The notes under the pieces: model-generated
Told to the model about the DNA's origin: nothing
Seen by the model: only the letters and a program-made list of their open reading frames with translations
Databases searched by the model: none
Made by a program: the position numbers and the translations under genes
Source: Lepidurus packardi
Lineage: Eukaryota > Arthropoda > Branchiopoda > Notostraca > Triopsidae
Reading direction: 5' to 3'
Length of the DNA stretch: 64,000 nucleotides
Assembly (NCBI GenBank): GCA_023053545.1
Contig: JAKZAN010000004.1
Location: 3,286,001 to 3,350,000, forward strand
Shown: in pieces, positions 10,943 through 23,323 of the stretch
How positions within the stretch are numbered: position 1 is the stretch's first letter
Layout of the letters: the number at the start of each line of letters is the position of its first letter

Positions 10943-13665
10943 ATGAATTTAGCGTTGAATAACTGGAATTCGCCCGCAACATGGCTTGTGGGCAGCGCAG
11001 GCGCCCTGGTTTTGATATACAGGTATATTGTTTTCGGTGTCTTCAAGCAAGTTTAGTTAAATTTCCCAAAAATTTAGGTATACGACTTCGGGTTATGACT
11101 ATTTCACAAAGCAAAATATTGTGGGACCTAAGCCACGCCCCATTGTGGGTAATTTATGGGGAATGTGGAGAGAGGTAATCAAAGATCAGTTTTCTTATAA
11201 TATGGTTTCGAATTTTAATTATAACATACTTTTGTCCTCACTAATGCTACATGAAGTGGGCTTCATGTTGTGTGCTTATCTTGTGACCTTGACAAGAAAT
11301 AGTGAAAAAGGAAATACTGATTAAGGTTGAATTGATATTTCCTTATTAACTGTAAGAGATTGTGACAACAACTTTTCTTCGGTTGGCGTGCCATTAGGGC
11401 AAAATGCCAACCTACATTGGTCGTACGTGATGTCCCCATAAGCTTACTCGGAAGAAAACTTCATTTACCACAGAGTAGTTCGTCATTCTAGCGCGATGGA
11501 TGCTGCTCTAACGGCGTTTCTCGTTATGAACACAAACAATTACCTCTAACCGAACCTGGTGTTCTGGAGCTGGACTGTTTTTTCCCCTCGAGTCGAAGGG
11601 CAAACACAAACGACTCATTCAACCATACAGAAGGGTTTGACTAATGATAAAAAACAAATAATCTAGTGTAGAAATATAGAAAGCTACACTTGAAGAAATA
11701 TTCTGAAAAGGTCCTATTTTGCTTCAAAAGGAAATGCCCGAGCACGACATGCGATTGACAAAGGAATACGGGAAACTATTCGGCGTTTTTGACGGAACGG
11801 TGCCTAATTTGTTCATTATGGATCCAGAGCTCATTAAACAAGTGTTCATTAAAGACTTCGAAAGCTTCATAAACAGACGCGTGAGTGTTAGCTTGATAAA
11901 TCTTGATTTCATAGAATTTCAAACCAAAATCATAATTCACGAAATTGTGTAGGATTTCTATTTTGATACCTTCGTATGTTTTTGTCCCTTATGAAAGACC
12001 AAGCTTGGAAAGATGTACGCTCTTCCGTGAGTCCAACTTTCACTTCAGGAAAGATTAAACGAGTATGAACTTCTTTTATTGGTCATTCAGTTACTTTAGA
12101 CGAGAATGTTTTTATAGATGTCAAAACTAATTAATAAATGCGCTCTTCAATTTGTGGAAAAATTCCGTGAAGTGGCTAAAACCAAAGGAAAAATCGACGC
12201 CAAACAGTAAATTTGAAATAACACCTACTGAATTCCTAATCTTAGATTTATTTTTCAGAGAGTTTAGCAACTTAACCATGGATATCATTGCTACTTGCGC
12301 TTTCGGAATGAAGATTCAGAGTTTGGGGGAAAAAGATGACCCTTTCATGGCTAAAGCTCGCGTACTTTTCGATCCGCCCATAGGTCGCACACCTGGAATA
12401 CTTGTACCTTGTAACAAACAAAACAAAACATAAAAACACACGTCACAACCGCTTTTTTTCTCATTGCAGTTATATTCCCAATCATTTCGACTAAACTTAG
12501 TCAAATTTTCTTTTCATCCAAACTTTTCGGATTTTTTACTGAAATCGTCAAAGACGTACTTGACGAACGGAAGAAAAGCGGAGAAGTAACAGTTCATCTA
12601 ATAATGCATTTTAAACATATTCGCCAATTATTTCTCCTTAGAAATATGACGATTTCATCGATTTAGTTTTGGAGTCTGTAGCGGAAGTGTCCAAAGCTAA
12701 TTCCATTAACGGAGGTCGAGTCTGGAACCAAGACGATATCGAAGAAATCGCTGTGGCTCAAGTAAAAAAATGGCAAAAATCAAAACTGTATCTAAATCTT
12801 CTTCGTTTCTTTCCAGTCAGTTTTGTTCTTATTGGCTGGCTATGATACCACTGCTACGACTCTTAACAATTCAATGTTTTATTTAGCCAAAAATCCAGAT
12901 ATTCAAGAAAAGCTCTATAACGACATACAAGAGCAGCTCGAAACTTGCGTAACTATTATTACATAGTTTTATTTTGCCCCTATTTGAACCTAACTTTAAC
13001 GTTTAAATGTATTATAGGGTGATATCACTCACGAATTTTTACAACGCATTCCATATGCAGACCAGTTCATTCAAGAAGTCCTTCGTTTACACCCACCACT
13101 ATTACGGTGTGTAATTTCGGGTAAAAAATCACAATAATCAAATCTAAACGGGTTAATTAGATTGGAGCGCGCGTGTAACAAAGATGCACAATATGGGGAC
13201 ATTTTTATCAAGAAAGGGAGTATAGTAACACTGCCCGTTTATGCTCTTCACCGCAGTGCAGAACACTTCCCCGATCCTGAACGATTCGACCCCGACAGGT
13301 ATAAACTTTCTCCAAATGCTTCTAAAGGATAGTAATGATAGATTTTGTCTTGTACTAAAAAAGGTGGACAACTCATGCTAAAGCTGCCCGATCGCCTTAC
13401 GTTTACGCTCCTTTTGGTTTGGGCCCTCGCAATTGCGTTGGCATGCGATTTGCACAAGAAGAACTCAAAATGGTACTTTGTATCATGATTAAAAGCTTCC
13501 GATTCTTTGAAGTAGACGAAACACCTGTAAGTTAATTCAACTAAACAAAGAATAGTGATGAACTAATCGAACTGTTTATGGTAGGAGAGGATTAAAGTCA
13601 AAACCGGAATGAACTTAATATCCCAACCCATGAGCATGGTTGTGGGCATTGAAGAAAGGTCATAA
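10943..13665 (+). pseudogene. Cytochrome P450, CYP3 clan, copy 3, frameshifted
   Basis: Third tandem paralogue. Exons: 10943-11022, 11078-11174, 11731-11880, 11953-12062, 12118-12206, 12259-12410, 12470-12585, 12642-12761, 12817-12948, 13018-13106, 13161-13298, 13364-13526, 13585-13665. Twelve exons match copies 1 and 2 in length (the last is 81 nt, as in copy 2). Exon 4 is 110 nt instead of 117: seven bases are missing just after the codons for DFYF, and the frame then meets tga within the exon. All splice sites look sound, and downstream motifs (AGYDTT, EVLRLHPP, FGLGPRNCVG) are well kept, so the loss is recent. Alternatives are an unusual acceptor that corrects the frame, or an assembly error. 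Intron 2 is longer (556 bp) than in the sisters (285 and 390 bp). Confidence 0.82.
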
Positions 13666-14043
13666 TTTCGATGAAAAAAAATACTATTTGCCCATTTCCA
13701 TACTATGTTTTCTACATTTTCACTCTATCTACATACTACATTTTCATACTATCTATTTGCTCATTTCCATACTTGCTATAAGCCATTGTGGTGGGTATTT
13801 TTACTGTAGTACACGGCATTACGTAGACTGATTGTACGAAAATGGGCTTCCACACCATCTTTATTAAACATCGTTTGAAAATTCCTAGAAATTTTTCATT
13901 TGTGGTGCTAAATCATCAAATTAAAGCGTCGTTCAAGTATTGACAACTTGCAATTAAAAAAACACAAACACACACTTCCTAACGTTAAAAACCAGAATTT
14001 TATAAATAATTGTTTCGCGTACATGTAATTATTTTTAGTAATA
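13666..14043. other. 3' flank of P450 copy 3 with imperfect short repeats
   Basis: No gene. Around 13690-13780 the words catttcc, atactat and ctatttgc recur several times in an imperfect pyrimidine-rich repeat. The flank ends at the MITE that begins at 14044. Confidence 0.5.
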
Positions 14044-14294
14044 CAGTGGTACCTCGACATACTTGTTTAATTCGTTCCGCAACCTTGCTCGTATCTTGAA
14101 TTACTCGTATCTCGAAGCTAACTGATTCACTGACCGTGGTGGGCGGTGCCGCGCACGCGCGCTACCAGCCGACCTGCTAGACCGAACTCGTATCTCGAAT
14201 TTCGCTCGTAACTCAAAGCAAAAAATCACTCGCTCGCCGGCTCGTATCTCGAAAAACTCGTATGTTGGGGCACTCGTATGTCGAGGTACCACTG
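14044..14294. mobile_element. 251-bp MITE with cagtggtacctcgacatac termini
   Basis: Non-autonomous DNA element with exact 19-bp terminal inverted repeats (cagtggtacctcgacatac at 14044 and its reverse complement ending at 14294) and TA on both sides, as expected for Tc1/mariner or pogo mobilisation. The interior repeats the word ctcgtatctcgaa on both arms, so the whole element can fold back. It has no coding capacity. It differs from the Tigger element at 3480-5164, whose termini read cagtgaaaac. Confidence 0.85.
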
Positions 14295-16155
14295 TAAACC
14301 TATTCAAAATTTATTTGAATAGGAGTTGAGTTATGTAGCACGTGAAGAGTATTTAGCAGTAGCTACACTAATACAATAAAATATCGGCAACTTAACATCA
14401 GAGGATATGTAATGAGTAGATAATCGCCAAGCATTGATAAGCGCTATATTTTGCTCAAGTAAAATTTAAAATTATTAATTCTTTGATAGATCACGAATGA
14501 AAAAAAAGAATTATTTAATTATCCGCTCACAAGACTTGATTTCAATGTCACACTCCAAAATTATCTCAACTTATTATAGTTTTTAGTATGAAGAAGCCAC
14601 AATTTTGGTAATTTCCGAGATCGAATGTGCCATATTTCATGTACCATCCAAAGTTATATATTGTAAGGAGCAGAATTGGTACTTGGATACATTTAAATTT
14701 TAATGACAGTGTAATACGAGGAGTTGATTGAAATAACAATAACCATAGGTAAAACTAATCTAATCATAACGCTAACCACAAGTAACTAACCTAAATGGGG
14801 CAAGTCAACGGTCCTCTCGTGCCGGGGTCGGAAGACCTCGAGGATTACCTATGCCTAGCTACGAATAGCCTTACCGATACAAGCGCCGAAACCCTACTTG
14901 TAACCACAGCCTAATAGTTACAGCTGCATAGCTCACAGCTACAAAGGACAGGCACCAGAAGAAGTGTAGCTCCACCGGATGTCAAGAATAAAAAGCCGAA
15001 ACAACAACAATGAGGCCGGCCTGTAAGTACCGATTCTACCAAGACAGAAGCGGTCAGTCAGTAGCCAGTCATCAGCAGGCACTAGCCAGCCGTCAGTCGT
15101 CAATTCTACAGTAGTGCCAGTACTTACGAAACCAAGTCGGAGTAGCCGCTTTTCTCCCGGTACCCTATCGGCCGACGTAGTCGCCAACGGCGTCTACCGT
15201 CCCATAGCCCGTGTTCGCGACCGTTGTGTCTGTGAGCTTCCCAGAGAACCTTTAACTCCCGTCTACCCCCACTGCACCAGTCCAGACGGTAGTTAGATTT
15301 CAATACACAATTCTAAATGACTATGACTATACGCTTACAATTGGACTACCCAACAATCGTTTACCAAGAATGTAAGCGTTGGACATTCTGGATTTGTATG
15401 TGGAATTGCTGTGGATCATGTACGAGAGAAATTTAAAAGTTCTGGGGACGTATTTGTGACCTATGGCGGTATAAACGATGACAATTCCTTAGTTTTAACT
15501 TAAGCTTGAAAAGTGTAATTAAACCATGGATTCTTCCAGGAATAAGTAGTACGCCTTTTCCCCGACTCTATTTCGTATTCGATTGTCAGTTAATTAAGCC
15601 TCATACGCAATCAAAGAATTTAAATGTAATGTTTTTCTCTTGTCAGTTTTCAATGAAATTTTCATCTCTCCATAAAAGGAGGACAATGTTTACTAACATA
15701 GACCCTGTAGATATCCTTATAATACAAACGCTTTTATTATTCTTACTTGCTTTTAATATGAGTAAAAACTTAGATTACAGCCATGGAAAACGAGTTACAA
15801 TTATTGGTTACCAGTCCCTGAAAAGTGAGAAACCAGTAAACAGCACTTAAACACACATAAAGGAAGTGGTTTCACCGCCATTTAGAACTAAAAAGTCACG
15901 TACGACGGTGGCCTCTTACCCTCACTGTTACTTGCTAGATGGCAAACGCTGTCGAATGGTCGAGTCCATTTATATACCAGTAATATCGCAATATTTGTTA
16001 CTAGATGGCAAAACTTGTGTCGAAGCTAACGAAGAAATTCGTTCATGTGAGTCTCGTTAACGGCGTCAATTGTTGGGTAAGAACTCAACTAATCTTAATT
16101 TTATTTTCGATTACCTATGCATAATAATGACTACTGAAAACTACCAGCAGCTACT
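14295..16155. other. Intergenic, no assignable gene
   Basis: AT-rich except for a GC-richer block at about 14800-15300 of unknown nature. A 43-codon protein-like segment lies at about 15369-15500 (reported separately). Near 15930 and 16000 two related words, gctagatggcaaa and actagatggcaaa, form a direct repeat and resemble CTCF sites. The end should hold the promoter of the gene at 16156. Confidence 0.4.
15932..16013 (+). promoter_or_regulatory. Pair of CTCF-like motifs
   Basis: Two copies of a tagatggcaaa word at 15932-15947 and 15998-16013 fit the arthropod CTCF core (AGRKGGC preceded by CT). They lie 150-220 bp upstream of a start codon. Motif match only, without occupancy data. Confidence 0.35.
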
Positions 16156-19090
16156 ATGGAACAAAGCAGTAGTCTTCCGTCGCAATTGTGCCGTAATTTG
16201 AAGAATATTTTGGAAAAAAATGTGGATAATCCAGCTGGACTTGTAAGCGATTGGAATTCCTGCTTCGAATCAGATTTTGATTCTTCAGTACAAGCTCCCA
16301 TAATAGATAACGAAGTTATAGAGCTTTTAGCATCTCGTATTAAAGTAAACAAGCTCATATATTTCTAACGAATGCAGTGCGTATAGACTATCGTCACGAA
16401 ATTATCTTTCTCTAGAAACGAAACTGGAGTAAGCCAAGTCGTCAGGAGGAACGTTCTGTCGTTTTACAAATGCTTTATTACATTTTCATTCACTACGAAG
16501 TAAGCTAAATAACCCTTACGAATACAGTAATTTACTACGGAATAACGCTTTTCGTATAATAGGTTGCACAGGTTACATTAGATGAATGTTCGCGACAAAT
16601 CTTTGAACTTTTCCCGTATTTGATCTTGCCAGTCGTCGACGTTATGAAGTCAATGGAAAACCTAGTGCTAAATGAACAGTTGTCCACTTTCTCTGCTGTT
16701 ATCGCCTTGTTTGAAGTAGTAATTTTTTAATTCAACTCCGATTAACAATGCTTAAATGAAATCATTTCCCATTTTTAGTCAATCTGCACAGCCAGCGAGT
16801 TTTATGCAGAGAGTTCTTTGACCAATGGGATTCTTCAGTGGATCATTGCCGACTGGATCTTAAACGCAGACATAATTCCTACATGTAGAGCGACTTTTGT
16901 TCAACTTGTGATAGAAATTTCCCGTCTCTCTAGAGACGTTTCCGAAGTTCTAATCCACTACGGGTAAAATAATAAGTTTGCTAATACTTTTCTAAACATT
17001 TCCCCTGCATCTTAAACTTTCCCTTCTAGCGTCCAGTTGGCCAAGGTAGCCACTTTTCCGTGCGTTTTACTCCAATTTCACATGGTTCACCTCCTTCGAA
17101 GCGTAATATCAGATCCCTCGTTGCTTATTCAGAAATCCGAAGAATGGTTCCCGCAAAACTCGCACCTCTTTGCTAACATCGCCTCCCTACAAGTATACAA
17201 TTTCAAATGCCCATTTTACTTCCACGAGTTTTGTACTCAAATCATATTTTTATTTGTTTAAACTATTTTAGGATAACCTGGACTTCGTGCACTCCATCAA
17301 TAAGCACATTATTCCTAATCGCCAAGTCATGTCGTACGTTTGCGAAGCCGTATTTCTGTCACGTTTGGACCAACAGTTCAACTTTAGCCCTCCGGCAGTA
17401 AGAGCACAAGTTTTATTTAGAATTTACACTTTAAAAAAGATCCTTTCAAAGTCTTTTCAGAAAATATGGGTGGATTTCATGCTGGATATGAAATATCTAG
17501 GGTTTTTCTTCAAACCTGTGTCGAAACAAAATCCCCAAGTGTGGGACAATCCCGACCTATTTCCGTACTTGTTATTAACAGATCAGATCGTTGAACGTGC
17601 CGAGTTCGAGCAGATTGAATGCCCTGAAAGCCAAGAAAAATTCCTGGACTTGACTCTGATCCTCGAAATGCCCATTAGACGTTTCATAGACGCCCCCACT
17701 CCAGAACCTAAAGCAAACATTCTCACCATTCGGTTCAAATACGACCCTGCCATTGTCGATGTCATCAGAGCCACATTTAATGCCACGGTAGTTTCTTAAT
17801 TTCGTCAAATTTAATATTTTTCTTATTTTCTTGGAGATAAAGGCCTTAAAGAACTTTGGAGCCTTTTTTTCCTTACATCCCTTTACATTAAGCGAAACCA
17901 CTTCTGGTTCAGACATGGAAAAGGAACAAACAGCCACATCAACTAATGAAACTCCAGATTCAGTGTACTTAGCAGGAAATGTGGGACTTAGATCAACTTT
18001 GTCTAACGCCAAGCTAAGCCACACCCCCGACCCACGCCCACGTGGTAGTTGGAAGATTTCTGGTTCAGACGTGGAAAAGGAACAAACAGCCACATCAACT
18101 AATGAAACTCCAGGTTCAGTGTACTTAGCAGGAAATGTGGGACTTAGATCAACTTTGTCTAACGCCAAGCTAAGCCACACCCCCGACCCACGCCCACGTG
18201 GTAGTTGGAAGATTTCTGGTCCAGAAGCGGGAGTGGGACATACAGCCACGTTAGCTAGCAAAACTCCAGGTTCATTTTACTGTGGAGAAAATGTGGTCCG
18301 TCACTCAACTTCGTCTAACGACGACCTAAGCCACTCTTCCGATCTACGTCCACGTGATAAGGGAATTCCTTCTAGGTGGCAAACTGGTCTGAGAGGGTCA
18401 AAAGTTTTTGATGATGGATTAAAACGAAGAATGTTCGTCTCAGAAGCGAACGGAGCAGAAATGAAACAAGTTAGCCCAGAAGAAAAGCAAAAGAGGAAAG
18501 GAGAAAAAAAAGAAGGAGAATTTTGGTACTTGGAGATACCTTCACCTCCACCTTGGCCAAGATTTATAGGACAGCCAATGCGAGGTTATGGGAAAGTTGA
18601 AGCTAGTCCTGACAATGATGAAGAAATGGAAGACGAAACAGAAGATGAAGAACCCAGGAACCAATTATTCGACAAATTGGAATCCACTCATTTAAATCTA
18701 ACAGCTTTGTTTATCGAGAACGGAGGAAGAAAGTGGGCACAAGTTTTCCGTCAACAGATGGAAAAACAACGTAGAACAATTGGAAGCGGCGACGCTACCG
18801 AGTAAATGAAAATAGAGTTGGAAAATTATAATGGTTGATTGTTTGTTTTCCCTGAGTTTCAGAGCGGTGAAGACATTTCGGAAAATCTTTCGGAAATTGG
18901 AAAAATTGGAAGTGGATAAGTTTTTCAAAGAGAATGAGTCTAGAGATTCAAGCGAAAGAAGCAAAGCGTGAGCATCCGACACATTTTCTTCGAAAAAAAA
19001 AGAAAGTTTAATTATGTATTTCTTTCTATTAGGGTGAACCTGATCCAGATGTTTTCTAAAGTAAAGGCTGAAGGAAAAGAATTCCTGTAA
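16156..19090 (+). CDS. Unrecognised helical protein with 52-residue tandem repeats (10 exons)
   Basis: I do not recognise the family. Exons: 16156-16344, 16416-16499, 16572-16715, 16779-16963, 17030-17192, 17272-17397, 17461-17787, 17837-18801, 18863-18967, 19033-19090, giving 781 aa; the summed length is a multiple of three. The 63-bp intron at 17398-17460 also reads open, so retention would give 802 aa. Residues 1 to about 420 look all-helical (IFELFPYLILPVVDV, ILQWIIADWILNADI), as in HEAT- or armadillo-type scaffolds. The large eighth exon encodes three 52-residue tandem repeats at 17903-18370, then a basic and acidic stretch and a charged C-terminus (RKIFRKLEKLEVDKFF). The composition suggests a nuclear or scaffold role, which is only inference. 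Splitting into two genes at 17787 is possible but less likely, because phases match. Confidence 0.6.
17903..18370 (+). repeat. 156-bp intragenic tandem repeat, three copies
   Basis: Copy starts lie at 17903, 18059 and 18215, an exact period of 156 bp, or 52 codons. Copies 1 and 2 differ at only two positions (gacatgg/gacgtgg and ccagatt/ccaggtt). Copy 3 is clearly diverged but in register. The repeat keeps the reading frame and encodes words such as ATSTNETP and SHTPDPRPRGSWKISG. Confidence 0.9.
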
Positions 19091-19531
19091 TTATAACTAC
19101 TTCTCCAAAGGAAATGTGGATCAGAAATTCTTTCTACATTCTTTGGTTATTTTAAAGAATATAAGATTGTTTTTGATTCTTCATCCAGGTATGTAATTCT
19201 TGTTCAACTGCTTTGCGAAACGTTCCATTCAACCTCAGATAATCTTAAGTTCAATTTCTGCCATAAAACTAGTAACAGAATTATCATTTCTCTGGTGTTC
19301 TTGCTTTTTATTCTAAGCAAATTGAATGAGCCTAAACTTTTCAAAAGATTTAATTGATTTAAAGTATATACGTTAATTACTCGAGTTATATAAGGTTGCA
19401 CTAATTATACTTTGACACGTTCGTAACTTGTTCAATTTTCAATAAAGGCGTTTTGGAATACTTCTTGCAATTTTGCTTTTTATTGTATTTCACAATTTTG
19501 GTTAATCTTACTAATATTAAGGACAAATAGT
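19091..19531. other. Convergent 3' region, no gene
   Basis: AT-rich spacer between the stop of the unknown + strand gene and the stop of Nsun4 on the - strand. It should hold both 3' UTRs. Nothing else is recognised. Confidence 0.5.
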
Positions 19532-22141
<2,610 letters not shown>

Positions 22142-22317
22142 ACTTCGCTTAATCCAGCGAAATGTAACTAAAACCCCCGAGTGACTGAATTTTCTCGTAA
22201 TGCAGCTGAAGCGGTAAATGCGAGCACGTGTACTTTGTTTTGTAGGAAAATCAAGCCTGCCAGGAAGAGTATTCTCTGTTGTCGTGACTCGTATTCCTTC
22301 CATTTTCACAGCCGAAA
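22142..22317. promoter_or_regulatory. Bidirectional promoter, Nsun4 / RpL24
   Basis: Only 176 bp separate the Nsun4 start (-) from the RpL24 start (+). On the + strand, a pyrimidine run ttccttcc about 20-25 nt before the RpL24 ATG fits the polypyrimidine (TCT/TOP) initiator of ribosomal protein genes. No TATA box is obvious. The open frame of Nsun4 extends back into this interval, so a longer Nsun4 N-terminus cannot be excluded. Confidence 0.65.
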
Positions 22318-23172
22318 ATGAAGTACGTTTACCAATTTTTATTCTCGATTATCTTAAGCATCCTTGACTTTATAGAGTTTATCGGTGCCAAATATCATTA
22401 TTCCTAAATGTCTATTATGTCAATGTATGTGTCTTATTTTTCAGGATCTCCCTGTGTCATTACAGTGGGTACAAAATTTACCCTGGTCATGGGAAGACCC
22501 TGGTTAAGGTCGACGGCAAGGTAGGTTTAGTGATGTAAATCTTAACATTTGACTCAGTAGTAATGTGCTGAAAATTTGTGTAGACCTTCCAGTTCTTGAA
22601 TTCCAAATGTGAGCGTGCTCATTTGATGAAGAGGAATCCTCGTAAGATCACATGGACTGTCCTCTATAGACGCAAGCACAGGAAGGGAATTGAGGAAGAG
22701 CAAGCCAAGAAAAAGACCAGGAAGACCCAAAAGTTCCAGAGAGCTATTGTTGGCGCTTCTTTGTCTGATATTTTGGCTAAACGTAACCAAAAGCCCGAAG
22801 TCCGCAAAGCTCAGCGTGAACAAGCCATCCGGTAACGTATCCATTCACATTTCTCTATACTAAACTCGTCAGAAAGCAATGATGTACTGTTCAATCTGTC
22901 AATCCAATGAAATTTGTGATTTCAAACTTTCGAACCTGAGCTTATCTCAAATTCCATACTAAAATAATTTGAATATGCCACTCTGTGGTATTTACCCATT
23001 TGTAACGGTGTCTTGTTAATTTTGTAGGGCTGCCAAGGAGAAGACGAAGGCTACCAAGGCTGCGAAGAAGGCAACCGCTCCTCCAGCGAAATCCTCCACG
23101 AAGCAAGCACCTAAACCCAAAGCTGCTCGTCCTCAAGCTAAAGCAGCACCACGAGTGGGAGGCAAGCGCTAA
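22318..23172 (+). CDS. RpL24: 60S ribosomal protein L24 (eL24)
   Basis: Large-subunit ribosomal protein in the cytosol. Exons: 22318-22322 (ATG plus two bases), 22445-22520, 22584-22831, 23028-23172, giving 157 aa, as usual for eL24. Clear family words are [16 protein letters not shown] near the N-terminus, [14 protein letters not shown] in the middle, and [19 protein letters not shown] later. The C-terminus is the standard Lys/Ala-rich tail ending RVGGKR. An intron two bases after the start codon is typical of ribosomal protein genes. It is head to head with Nsun4, and its 3' end faces the 3' end of the Afg1l gene 151 bp away. Confidence 0.98.
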
Positions 23173-23323
23173 AGAGTATTTTCCTCTGTAACATCCGAGG
23201 TTCTTAAATACACAACTATATGGTTGTACTTTTCGTTTTGTTGTACAGTTTGTTTACATATTTGTACAGAATTTTGCACTTCACAACTTTAATTTCATAC
23301 AGGTCTAAGATCTAAGGGGACTA

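Noticed and set aside
11330-11660. Extra sequence in intron 2 of P450 copy 3, considered as a retroelement fragment
   Set aside because: A few protein-like words only; no domain or boundary could be assigned.
14800-15300. GC-richer block considered as a solo LTR
   Set aside because: No paired termini or target duplication could be fixed, and no internal element part is near.
15506-15850. 114-codon frame upstream of the unknown gene
   Set aside because: No domain and unremarkable composition; probably chance in AT-rich DNA.
17575-18261. Antisense open frame of 228 codons over the tandem repeats
   Set aside because: It mirrors the 156-bp repeat and the sense exon fits splice phases on both sides, so it is a shadow.
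22554-22844. Antisense frame over RpL24 exon 3
   Set aside because: Shadow of a certain ribosomal protein exon.
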